A stretch of DNA of 7,728 nucleotides, taken from Ignavibacteriota bacterium (GTDB lineage Bacteria > Bacteroidota > Ignavibacteria > UBA10030 > SZUA-254). The DNA is taken from the NCBI GenBank assembly GCA_016191715.1, contig JACPVN010000204.1, positions 1-7,728 of the forward strand. The letters run 5' to 3'. Under the pieces are notes generated by a model, which did no database searches, was not told the origin of the DNA, and saw nothing but the letters and a program-made list of their open reading frames with translations. Of this stretch, positions 1 through 5,792 are shown in pieces; position 1 is the stretch's first letter; every line of letters begins with the position of its first letter. The translations under genes were made by a program, and so were the position numbers.

Positions 1-497
1 CACTCTGATTCTTTTACAAGTCCCGTTGTTTCATATTTGAAAGTCTTTGCAACATTGAATCCAAGTCTCGGACCGAGAAAGAAATAGAGAGGATATTCAA
101 ACGGAGAAATTCTCAGGCTCGGTTCGAGCGAGAGATAATTCATCGAAGTAGAAAGTTTATGCGTGATGAGCGATGTGTCGGTCATATCATCGAAGGAACC
201 GCCGCGCCCATCGAAGCCGAGCGTTACCATTCCGCCCCATACCGGGTCGGGGCGATATTCGAGTAGCGGAGCAATCCACAGTCCGACTCCTGATGCGCTT
301 TTGAATGGCTTGGAAAATTGCAACGACGCATCGTTGTTGAGTTTCATAATGTCGGTGCTGTGCATGTTGAAGTTCGCGCCCAAGCCCGCTCCGAACCACC
401 ACTCAGGCATCAAGCGTTGGTCCTGTGCATTCAATGAAATGCCGGTTAAAAGAAGAAGCACTACAACAAGCAAGTTCTTCGACAAAGTATTGTACAT
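1..497 (-). CDS. Outer-membrane beta-barrel protein, C-terminus beyond window
   Basis: Partial gene: 165 codons are visible and the reading frame is still open at the left window edge. ATG at 497-495 begins MYNTLSKNLLVVVLLLLTG, a typical Sec signal peptide (hydrophobic core about residues 8-20) with a likely signal peptidase I site after LNA (residue 24). The mature part has alternating polar/hydrophobic stretches with Gly and aromatic residues (WWFGAGLGANFN at 33-44, VGLWIAPLLEY at 71-81, YPLYFFLGPRLGFNV at 135-149), as in PorT/OmpA-type outer-membrane barrels of Bacteroidota. AAAGGAA lies upstream of the ATG. The gene starts 23 bp after the tonB-like stop, so it is probably the fourth gene of the exbB-exbD-tonB operon. 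The ligand or function is not visible. A C-terminal OmpA-like peptidoglycan-binding domain is possible but would lie outside the window. Confidence 0.8.
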   Translation of the reverse strand, partial: MYNTLSKNLLVVVLLLLTGISLNAQDQRLMPEWWFGAGLGANFNMHSTDIMKLNNDASLQFSKPFKSASGVGLWIAPLLEYRPDPVWGGMVTLGFDGRGGSFDDMTDTSLITHKLSTSMNYLSLEPSLRISPFEYPLYFFLGPRLGFNVAKTFKYETTGLVKESE

Positions 498-520
498 AGT
501 AAAAAGATTTCCTTTCATCA

Positions 521-1225
521 TTATCGTTCAAGTTTAAATACAAAAGTTACTTTGCCGACCTGAGTTTTTTGCTCAAACTGCGCCGGCAACGGGTCAAAAC
601 GCCATGTTTGCAACGCGCTGATGGCTTCACGCTCCAACAATTCATCACTCTTTCGAACCGGTATAACGTTGATAACCGAGCCATCAGGCAGTACGGAAAA
701 CTGTAAGAACACGGGCAATTCTTTGTCTGTTCCTTCGGGATATTCCGGGACTCGTCCGCTTAACAACTTCCGTGAGTTTACGCCGCCCCAATCTATTGAA
801 TATCCCGTAGATTTCCCAATGCCACCGCCTGTTCCTGTTCCCGAACCGGAACGTTTCCGCGACTTACTTTTTGACGTAAGAACGTTGTCAGTAGTTACAC
901 GTTTTTCCTTCTCAATTTTCTTTTTCGGGACGGGCAAACTTACATCCGATGAACTTGTCATCTTCGGGAGTTCGGTCTTCGCTTTCTCAGTTTCCGTTTT
1001 TGCTTTCGCCGCTTTCGGTTCATTCTCCGGTGCGAACATCGGATTATTTCCTGAGCCGCCGCCGATGCCGCCCCAGTCAAGCTCCACGAGATTTTCCTTT
1101 GGAGGAGTCCACGAGCTAATGAACAACATTGCTACAAAAAGAATTGCATGAAACACAACACTGCAAAACGCCGCGATGATTTTCCTGCGACGGTCTTCCG
1201 CAAAATATGGAGAACTTACACTCAA
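521..1225 (-). CDS. tonB: TonB-family energy transducer
   Basis: Encodes 234 residues with TonB architecture. There is a short cytoplasmic basic N-terminus (DRRRK, 11-15), one membrane anchor (about 16-38), a long low-complexity periplasmic spacer rich in Lys, Glu, Ser and Gly (about 60-140), and a TonB C-terminal domain (about 150-234) with VPEYP (159-163), a DGSVINV strand (181-187) and ALQTWRFDPLP (204-214). It would carry energy from ExbB/ExbD to an outer-membrane receptor. The start is TTG, not ATG: TTGA at 1225-1222 overlaps the exbD stop by 4 bp, so translation is probably coupled. The spacer lacks the usual Pro-Glu/Pro-Lys repeats and is instead charged, then Gly-rich (GSGTGTGGGIG). 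DWGG occurs twice, at 50-53 and 145-148. The symbol is a family-level call; a TolA-like role cannot be excluded. Confidence 0.88.
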   Translation of the reverse strand: MSVSSPYFAEDRRRKIIAAFCSVVFHAILFVAMLFISSWTPPKENLVELDWGGIGGGSGNNPMFAPENEPKAAKAKTETEKAKTELPKMTSSSDVSLPVPKKKIEKEKRVTTDNVLTSKSKSRKRSGSGTGTGGGIGKSTGYSIDWGGVNSRKLLSGRVPEYPEGTDKELPVFLQFSVLPDGSVINVIPVRKSDELLEREAISALQTWRFDPLPAQFEQKTQVGKVTFVFKLER

Positions 1226-1638
1226 CGGTTTTCGCTTGCTTCTTCTGTTGCGATGAAAAGTTTTGTCGCTCCGGTAGATTTCGCGATGTCGAGAATATCA
1301 ATCACATCCTGAAGCTGAAGTCCTTTGTCTGCACGGACAACGATTTGTTGCTGCGGGTCTTTTCGGATGAGTTCTGCAAGTTTGTTGACTAATTGATTTT
1401 TTGTTACGTGGTCGCCGTTGAGATATAGCTTTTTATCCTGAGCAATGGAAAGACTAATCGTTTTCTGAATCGGCGGCTGACCTGCCTGTGCTTTCGGAAG
1501 CGTCACATTCATACCGCGCGTATTCGCAAACGAGAACGTCAGAAGAAAGAAAATCAGGAGTTGCATCACGACATCGGTCAGCGAGGAAAAGTTGAACGTG
1601 TCGAGATATTTGTGTTGGCTTGTCGAGGTGAAGTTCAT
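1222..1638 (-). CDS. exbD: ExbD/TolR-type proton-channel subunit
   Basis: Encodes 138 residues, close to the usual ExbD/TolR length. Order of parts: short cytoplasmic N-terminus, one transmembrane helix (about 18-38) beginning SSLTDVVMQLLIFFLLTF, then a periplasmic domain containing VTLPKA, LYLNG, and IVVRADKG followed by an amphipathic helix. Asp22 at the start of the membrane helix is in the position of the essential protonatable Asp of ExbD/TolR. I chose the ATG at 1638-1636 because it forms an ATGA overlap with the exbB stop, follows AAGGAACAGGA, and gives a family-like N-terminus; an upstream in-frame extension would add residues unlike the family. It works with the ExbB-like protein encoded just before it. 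Only one ExbD copy is present here. Confidence 0.92.
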   Translation of the reverse strand: MNFTSTSQHKYLDTFNFSSLTDVVMQLLIFFLLTFSFANTRGMNVTLPKAQAGQPPIQKTISLSIAQDKKLYLNGDHVTKNQLVNKLAELIRKDPQQQIVVRADKGLQLQDVIDILDIAKSTGATKLFIATEEASENR

Positions 1639-2303
1639 TCCTGTTCCTTCTTTGATTGTTCGACAGTGTATGGTTGATTTCCGTTGACAAAGATACATTC
1701 TTCCAACGTATCGAGCGCGTCACGACCGACCCGTTCAAGCGAAGCGGAGATTCCGTGAATGGAAGAGAGAAATAAATTATATATCCACGCGGCAGGAATT
1801 CCGACAACAAGACCGAACACGGTGGTGATGAGCGCTTCCCAAATTCCGTCTGCAAGGTCAACGGGTGAAGGTTGTCCACTCACCGCGGCGACCGCCTGAA
1901 ACGCGGAAATCAATCCGGTAACCGTTCCGAGAAATCCGAGCATCGGCGCGATGCCTCCGATGGATGCAAGAATTCCGAGATGCCGTTCGAGCGTCGTAAT
2001 TTCTTCGCGTCCCTGGTCTTCCATCGCTTGCCGGACGCGGCTTGGCCCATGGCTGATTTTTTCCAAACCCGCCGCGACTATTCTGCTTGCCGGAGTATTT
2101 TCCTTGATGCAAAAATCACGCGCCTTCTGTATGTTCTTTCCTTCGAGAAACACGCGCAGTTTAATATGGAATTGTGCTGAGGAAGGTTTCGCCGAGCGAA
2201 TAGTCAACCATCGTTCGATAATAATATAGAGCCCGATGATGGAAAGCAACAGAATCGGGTGCATGACAAGACCACCCTTGATGTACATTTCTACAAGATT
2301 CAT
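1635..2303 (-). CDS. exbB: MotA/TolQ/ExbB proton channel protein
   Basis: Encodes 222 residues of the MotA/TolQ/ExbB family, the multimeric inner-membrane part of the proton-driven motor. Three membrane segments are visible: about 14-34 (HPILLLSIIGLYIIIERW), about 108-138, and about 155-180. The second holds the family signature GGIAPMLGFLGTVTGLI (116-132), and the third contains ALITTVFGLVVGIPA (157-171). A cytoplasmic loop of about 70 residues separates segments 1 and 2, as in ExbB/TolQ. It is first in a tightly packed operon and its stop overlaps the exbD start (ATGA). ATG at 2303-2301 is assumed; AGAGAAGA abuts it with almost no spacing, so the ATG five codons downstream (MYIKGG) is a realistic alternative start. 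Assignment to ExbB rather than TolQ rests on the TonB-like neighbour. Confidence 0.92.
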   Translation of the reverse strand: MNLVEMYIKGGLVMHPILLLSIIGLYIIIERWLTIRSAKPSSAQFHIKLRVFLEGKNIQKARDFCIKENTPASRIVAAGLEKISHGPSRVRQAMEDQGREEITTLERHLGILASIGGIAPMLGFLGTVTGLISAFQAVAAVSGQPSPVDLADGIWEALITTVFGLVVGIPAAWIYNLFLSSIHGISASLERVGRDALDTLEECIFVNGNQPYTVEQSKKEQE

Positions 2304-2371
2304 TCTTCTCTGATGAGTATGTTCAGAATATCAACTATAAAGTTTGTGTGTTTGTTCCTTCGTCGTAAAGA

Positions 2372-2480
2372 GTCATTGCGAATCCTGCTTTAGCAGGGTG
2401 AAGCAATCCCACGTCTGAAAGAAACTCAACGTGAGGGATTGCTTCGTCATTCGCTCTTCGAGCGGAATCCTCACAATGAC
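2372..2480. repeat. Cloverleaf-shaped palindromic intergenic repeat
   Basis: A 109-bp element bounded by near-perfect inverted ends: GTCATTGCGA (2372-2381) and TCACAATGAC (2471-2480), with one mismatch. Inside are three further hairpins: CCTGC/GCAGG (2384-2388 and 2393-2397), a long central arm GAAGCAATCCC/GGGATTGCTTC (2400-2410 and 2435-2445) extended by ACGT/ACGT across a 2-nt bulge, and CGCTC/GAGCG (2452-2456 and 2460-2464). Together these could form a four-way junction. From memory, GTCATTGCG...GAAGCAATC-type repeats are scattered through many bacterial genomes. It lies between exbB and the TerB-like gene. I see no target-site duplication and no protein-coding content. It may be a non-autonomous mobile element, or act as RNA at a transcript end. 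Confidence 0.8.
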
Positions 2481-2565
2481 AGTGAGTGATTCGAAGGCAC
2501 AATCGGGTACAAAGATACGAAGATTTTAGAGAAAGAAACATATTGGATAATATTTTCATCGTCAC

Positions 2566-2985
2566 TTACGAAGAACAGACAACAAAGTCATCGAATTCCA
2601 TTCGCCTGAAAATCTCCTTATTTTTTGTTGATATTTCCCGATGTTCAAGAAACTTATTTATATCTATCGCATTTATATGAGCCGTTAATCTCAGCCACTC
2701 TTCCTCCACCGGATGCATTTTCTTGTCAGAGAGCGCTAATGAGAAGCCGTCTTTAATAAATTTAATTGCTAATTCTTTTGACGAAAACACAGGAACTGAA
2801 TCTATAATATATTTATTCTCAAGGATTTCCAAGATAGCATTTAGACAAAATTTTTCTTCAAAACCCAATATCTTACCGAGACGTTTCATCATAAAAACCT
2901 CCGGGTCAGAGATAATTCGGTCTTTTCTTATGAGCAGAAGCAATCCCTTAAAGTATTCACTTCCGTCTTTAATGTTAATTTTCAT
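2566..2985 (-). CDS. TerB-like protein of unknown function
   Basis: Encodes 139 residues, predicted cytosolic and mostly helical, with no signal peptide or membrane segment. Two related blocks recall the TerB (tellurite-resistance-associated) fold: KDRIISDPEVFMMKRLGKIL (21-40) and SDKKMHPVEEEWLRLTAHI (86-104). Each has an acidic residue, a short turn, a Glu, and then an amphipathic helix. In TerB-like proteins such paired acidic motifs bind metal; that role here is inference. I chose ATG at 2985-2983 over an upstream in-frame TTG that would add 15 residues, because the domain begins just after this ATG; no strong ribosome site supports either start. It stands alone between two palindromic repeats and is more AT-rich than the flanking operons. 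No other ter gene is present, so tellurite resistance should not be assumed. Confidence 0.7.
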   Translation of the reverse strand: MKINIKDGSEYFKGLLLLIRKDRIISDPEVFMMKRLGKILGFEEKFCLNAILEILENKYIIDSVPVFSSKELAIKFIKDGFSLALSDKKMHPVEEEWLRLTAHINAIDINKFLEHREISTKNKEIFRRMEFDDFVVCSS

Positions 2986-3010
2986 ATTTTTTGTGTTCCA
3001 AATAAGGAAA

Positions 3011-3102
3011 AATTTCTTTGTGAGGAGCAAAGCAACAAATTATTCACTCAATTTATTCGGTTTTCGATTATAGCATCGCTTTGCTACGCTCACAAAGAAT
3101 TT
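3011..3102. repeat. Long imperfect inverted repeat (hairpin)
   Basis: The left arm (about 3011-3033) and right arm (about 3078-3102) are imperfect inverted copies. They share CTTTGTGAG (3016-3024) with CTCACAAAG (3089-3097), and AGCAAAGC (3026-3033) with GCTTTGCT (3078-3085). The loop is about 44 nt and AT-rich. On the transcribed strand the hairpin follows the stop of the 51-residue membrane protein by 14 nt and is followed by AAATTTTTCC. It could therefore end that transcript, while also lying in the leader of the TerB-like gene. It may be a degenerate dispersed repeat related in style, but not in sequence order, to the element at 2372-2480. Confidence 0.65.
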
Positions 3103-3116
3103 CGTTCATTGAATCT

Positions 3117-3272
3117 TTATCGTATCGCGTTGTTATTCTCATTGCTATTCAAGGTACTCTCATCATCATCTTTTTCTTGTGGAGTCCTAATGACTTTAAT
3201 AAGAAATTTGATGGCAAAGTACGAGATATAAGCCCAGGCTAACAACATAACGATAAGTGCTGATGTAGTCAT
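3117..3272 (-). CDS. Small single-span membrane protein, MetS-like
   Basis: Encodes 51 residues starting MTTSALIVMLLAWAYISYF. One membrane helix covers about residues 4-27, followed by a basic turn (KVIRT) and a very polar, acidic C-terminal tail (KDDDE, then Asn-rich). The N-terminus resembles MetS-type small subunits of NSS-family sodium-coupled amino-acid transporters, which are tiny proteins beginning M-(S/T)-(S/T)-x-A-I/L-x-x-M. That is a family resemblance judged by eye. MetS proteins normally sit next to a large transporter gene, and none is present in this window, so partner and substrate are unknown. It follows the 44-residue membrane protein by 19 nt, probably in the same transcript. 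An inverted repeat spans its start codon. Its short length leaves some doubt that it is real, but its composition and position argue for it. Confidence 0.6.
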   Translation of the reverse strand: MTTSALIVMLLAWAYISYFAIKFLIKVIRTPQEKDDDESTLNSNENNNAIR

Positions 3273-3292
3273 ATAACAATTCTCTGTTATAT
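3271..3292 (-). promoter_or_regulatory. Hairpin over start of 51-residue protein
   Basis: A perfect 8-bp inverted repeat (ATATAACA at 3271-3278, TGTTATAT at 3285-3292) with a 6-nt loop. In the mRNA it reaches from the last base of the upstream stop codon to the AT of the downstream ATG. The weak ribosome-binding sequence AGAGAA is partly in the loop. Folding could limit initiation on the second small gene unless ribosomes finishing the first gene open it. The stem is pure A/U apart from one G-C pair, so it is weak, and regulation is inference only. Confidence 0.35.
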
Positions 3293-3426
3293 TAAAATGT
3301 GGTGTGGACTTTTATTACCAGGACAACAATGCCTAATAAAATGACTATCAAAAGCACAGCAAGCCGCGTGGGAAATCCCTCGTATTGTTCCGCATCCGAT
3401 GGTTTAGAAGAGATATTCTTTTCCAT
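3292..3426 (-). CDS. 44-residue single-span membrane protein
   Basis: Encodes 44 residues: a polar N-terminal stretch (MEKNISSKPSDAEQYEGFP, 1-19), one strongly hydrophobic helix (about 22-39, LAVLLIVILLGIVVLVIK), and a four-residue tail after Val40 (HTTF). The start is well supported: ATG at 3426-3424 follows AAAGGAAACTACC, a good ribosome site at normal spacing. I do not recognise the family. It immediately precedes the 51-residue membrane protein, and the pair looks like a small membrane-protein module, possibly accessory subunits of a transporter or respiratory complex encoded elsewhere. A possible extended -10 (TGGTATTAT) lies on the transcribed strand at 3453-3461, about 27 bp upstream of the ATG, but no clear -35 element accompanies it. 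Confidence 0.6.
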   Translation of the reverse strand: MEKNISSKPSDAEQYEGFPTRLAVLLIVILLGIVVLVIKVHTTF

Positions 3427-3529
3427 GGTAGTTTCCTTTCAAAAAAAATGAAATAATACCAAGCATCCTTAGTTGGACGTTGGTTTGAAACAACTACACA
3501 ATAGTGTAGCAAGGTAAATTATATGGAAA
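3427..3529. other. Intergenic region with short dyad
   Basis: No gene is seen in this 103-bp gap. It holds a 6-bp inverted repeat CTACAC-AATA-GTGTAG (3494-3509), about 20 nt past the stop of the gene at 3530-3883, and then the leader of the 44-residue protein. The dyad lacks a convincing T-run on the transcribed strand (it is followed by TTGTTTC). It could be a weak terminator or an operator for the small-protein genes; the sequence does not decide. Confidence 0.3.
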
Positions 3530-3883
3530 CTACGCTACCGGCGGGTCGCGAGGTTTAGAGGGGAAAGAGAGAGGTTGAAGATTGTTTGGAAGCAGAATCT
3601 CATGTTCAACGAAGATAGCTTCTGTAACCGTAGAGAATTCGAAGGTTGCAAGTAACGCTTCTGACGGGACATGAATTTTTGCAGATGAGGTAATTTGACT
3701 TTTGGATGTCCAATACGGACGAAGGTCAAGTGAGTTCGATTCACTTTCTTTTGTTCCCAAGCATTTCGTGTAGGTCGTACTGTACAATACTTTTTTTACG
3801 GCAATATATTGACCGCAAAAGACTGCCGCGATATAAACAACGAGCAGTAGAAGTATTACACTATATTGAACAACTTTTTTCAC
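3530..3883 (-). CDS. Hypothetical membrane-anchored or exported protein
   Basis: Encodes 117 residues. The N-terminus MKKVVQYSVILLLLVVYIAA is a basic start plus hydrophobic segment (about 6-28), so the protein is either membrane-anchored or exported with a signal peptide. The rest is polar with beta-like stretches (ITSSAKIHVPSEALLATFEF, 64-83) and ends in a Pro-rich PSKPRDPPVA tail. Two Cys residues are present (23 and 41). I do not recognise a family. The start is GTG (3883-3881) without a clear ribosome site, so the start is tentative. It begins 46 bp after the arginase stop, so it may be co-transcribed, but nothing in it suggests arginine metabolism. Confidence 0.6.
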   Translation of the reverse strand: MKKVVQYSVILLLLVVYIAAVFCGQYIAVKKVLYSTTYTKCLGTKESESNSLDLRPYWTSKSQITSSAKIHVPSEALLATFEFSTVTEAIFVEHEILLPNNLQPLSFPSKPRDPPVA

Positions 3884-3929
3884 GAGCGAAAGTTAAAGAA
3901 TATTTCAATAAGATACAAGAAAAATCAGT

Positions 3930-4835
3930 TCAGAGAATACTTTTCCCAAACGCCGACTGCACCAACTCTACGGCAAACTCGGCGGATTGGTTACGGTTGT
4001 CCAATATCGGATTGACTTCAACCAGTTCCAACGAGGTCATCTTTCCGGAGTCGGCTATCATTTCCATGATGAGATGCGCTTCACGGTAATCGAGTCCGCC
4101 TTTTACCGGCGTTCCGACTCCCGGCGCGTACACGGGGTCAACGCTGTCAAGGTCGAAACTGACATGAAGATAATCCACATCGGAAATTTTTTGAAATGCT
4201 TTTTTCATGACGCGATGAATTCCATGTTTGTCAATTTCTCCCATCGTAAACAAGTTAAGTCCGTTCTTGGAAAGAGAGTCGCTTTCTTTTCTGTCAATGC
4301 TTCGCAAACCGATGATGGCAACGTTCTGCGGCTCGACTTTTCTAAACGAACCGCCAACGCCGAGCAATTCTTTCGGTCCGAGACCACAACAGACGGCAAG
4401 CGGCATTCCGTGAATGTTTCCCGACGGCGATGTTTCCGGCGTGTTGAAATCTCCGTGAGCATCAATCCACAGCACGCCAACTTTTTTCTTCTGTTTATGC
4501 GCGTGTGCCGCAACGCCGCCGATGGTTCCGATAGCAATGGAGTGGTCGCCGCCAAGTACAAGCGGAAATTTCTGCTTGTTCATCGAACGTTCGACTTTCT
4601 TTGCAAGCAATTTCATTACACGGCTGATTTCGGGAAGATACTTTGCGCGTTCATCTTTGATGCGTTGCTCTTCCTGCGTTTTGATTGTTAAGTCGCCTTC
4701 GTCGGTGACGGAGTAACCGAGTTCCTGCAAACGTTGGTCAAGTCCCGCGTAGCGAATCGCCGATGGCCCCATGTCCACGCCGCGTCTTCCTTGTCCCAAA
4801 TCCATCGGGACGCCGATGATGTGTATTGATTTCAT
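3930..4835 (-). CDS. rocF: Arginase
   Basis: Encodes 301 residues, typical for bacterial arginase, which hydrolyses L-arginine to L-ornithine and urea using a two-manganese centre in the cytosol. The metal-binding motifs are complete: GGDHS (95-99, His98), WIDAHGDFN (123-131; Asp125, His127, Asp129), and SFDLDSVDP (226-234; Asp228, Asp230). SGNIHGMP (138-145) carries the catalytic-pocket His142, and LVEVNP (271-276) carries the conserved Glu273. GVGTPVKGGL (239-248) is also characteristic and favours arginase over agmatinase or formiminoglutamase. ATG at 4835 is preferred to the adjacent upstream in-frame TTG. No strong ribosome site is visible in the AT-rich leader. No other arginine or urea gene is adjacent, so it probably acts alone in nitrogen or polyamine supply. 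The symbol is by family. Confidence 0.95.
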   Translation of the reverse strand: MKSIHIIGVPMDLGQGRRGVDMGPSAIRYAGLDQRLQELGYSVTDEGDLTIKTQEEQRIKDERAKYLPEISRVMKLLAKKVERSMNKQKFPLVLGGDHSIAIGTIGGVAAHAHKQKKKVGVLWIDAHGDFNTPETSPSGNIHGMPLAVCCGLGPKELLGVGGSFRKVEPQNVAIIGLRSIDRKESDSLSKNGLNLFTMGEIDKHGIHRVMKKAFQKISDVDYLHVSFDLDSVDPVYAPGVGTPVKGGLDYREAHLIMEMIADSGKMTSLELVEVNPILDNRNQSAEFAVELVQSAFGKSIL

Positions 4836-4874
4836 CAATGCAAAATTAAAAATTCAAAAGGAAAAAGTAAAAAA

Positions 4875-5711
4875 TTATTTTAGATAAATCATCTTGCGAG
4901 ACTGCGTGTACGTTTGGTTGTTACCAACAGCATTGAGACGATACACATAGACACCGCTTGGAAGATTTTCTGCGTTGAACGGAACCGAATATTCTCCTGC
5001 CGGTTTTTGTTCATTCAAAAGAGTGGCAACCTCTTGCCCAAATGAATTGTAGATTTTCAGAGTGACAAAACTACCGGTGGATAGTTGATACTGAATAACC
5101 GTACTTGGGTTGAATGGATTGGGATAGTTATGTTGTAAAATCATAAAAGTTGGATGAGTTTCCGAGATTTCATCTACACCAGTTACTTCGCCGAACAACT
5201 TGCCATTCACTAGTGCGCCTTTAAGTTCGATTGGTGTTACGTTGGGATTGGGATAAACATATTTTATTATCCCAACACTATCTACTACAGTCTGATAAAA
5301 TCTATCTCCTTCAAGGTCAATAGCAAAACGCCAGTATCTGAGCGAATGGAAAGTAAAAAATGTATCTATCCCAGCTTCAACTAATATAATTCGGGTTAAG
5401 CCTTCGTGAGAAAATCTGTACGTTGCGATAGTGTCTCCCGGTGAACGGGAAAAATCATACCACAATTTTTTATCAAGGAAAACAGAATCTCCGGCTTGGC
5501 GTAAATAAGCATAATACCGATAAACGCCTTCGCTTTGTTCTTGAATAAAATAACTGAATCCATCCCCAAGAACTGTATCACCAATTATTGTTGCTTTAAT
5601 GAAATTGTATTCCCAATAATCCCCATTATTGAGTGGAAAAACAACCGGTTGTGTGAAAGAATAAAACTTGATAATCAATGTAATTACAAACACAAACAAT
5701 AATCTTCTCAT
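4875..5711 (-). CDS. Secreted protein with T9SS sorting domain
   Basis: Encodes 278 residues. An N-terminal signal peptide (MRRLLFVFVITLIIKFYSF, 1-19) is followed by a domain of unknown function (about 20-180) rich in aromatic residues and beta-like segments, starting PLNNGDYWEYNF. The C-terminal type A sorting domain (about 191-278) contains HNYPNPFNPSTVIQYQL (194-210), VTLKIYNSFGQEV (216-228), AGEYSVPFNAENLPSGVYVY (238-257), and ends KMIYLK. Such domains direct export across the outer membrane by the type IX secretion system, usually with removal of the domain. The start ATG at 5711-5709 is fixed by AAAGGAG at ideal spacing; an upstream in-frame start would put 16 residues before the signal peptide. 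The PLNNGDYWEY opening recurs in exported proteins of this group as I recall, but no enzyme motif is visible. Confidence 0.88.
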   Translation of the reverse strand: MRRLLFVFVITLIIKFYSFTQPVVFPLNNGDYWEYNFIKATIIGDTVLGDGFSYFIQEQSEGVYRYYAYLRQAGDSVFLDKKLWYDFSRSPGDTIATYRFSHEGLTRIILVEAGIDTFFTFHSLRYWRFAIDLEGDRFYQTVVDSVGIIKYVYPNPNVTPIELKGALVNGKLFGEVTGVDEISETHPTFMILQHNYPNPFNPSTVIQYQLSTGSFVTLKIYNSFGQEVATLLNEQKPAGEYSVPFNAENLPSGVYVYRLNAVGNNQTYTQSRKMIYLK

Positions 5712-5731
5712 AGTGATCTCCTTTATGTAAT

Positions 5732-5759
5732 TCTTTATTAGTTTTAAGTCAATTTTCAA
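5732..5759 (-). promoter_or_regulatory. Possible promoter of T9SS cargo gene
   Basis: On the transcribed strand TTGAAA (5759-5754) is followed after 16 bp by TAAAGA (5737-5732), in the 81-bp AT-rich gap after accD and just ahead of the AAAGGAG ribosome site. The -10 is a poor match and the leader would be short. It is offered only because the 81-bp gap and strong ribosome site suggest that the gene is expressed separately from accD. Confidence 0.2.
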
Positions 5760-5792
5760 GTTAAGAGATATTTAATCCCCAATCCGAAATCA

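Noticed and set aside
163..537. Plus-strand open frame of 124 codons
   Set aside because: Antisense to the barrel protein gene, whose minus-strand frame has a clear signal peptide and beta-barrel composition; the plus-strand product is low-complexity Pro/Ser-rich.
621..1151. Plus-strand open frame of 176 codons
   Set aside because: Mirror of the tonB-like gene; the Pro/Gly- and Ser/Phe-rich product is explained by the minus-strand coding sequence.
1639..1698. Upstream extension of ExbD by 20 residues
   Set aside because: It overlaps exbB in another frame and lacks family-like sequence; the ATGA overlap and ribosome site support the shorter form.
2372..2480. tRNA gene, suggested by the cloverleaf shape
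   Set aside because: No T-loop GTTCRA sequence, no acceptor/anticodon geometry and no CCA; the stems belong to an inverted-repeat element.
2335..2565. Minus-strand open frame of 76 codons containing HCEDSARRANDEAIP
   Set aside because: This is a translation of the palindromic repeat at 2372-2480; such peptides recur as annotation artefacts.
3494..3509. CTACAC/GTGTAG dyad as an intrinsic terminator
   Set aside because: The stem is short and there is no T-tract after it on the transcribed strand; kept only as an undetermined dyad.
3987..4691. Plus-strand open frame of 234 codons
   Set aside because: Lies wholly opposite arginase, which has all catalytic motifs; the product has no recognisable domain.
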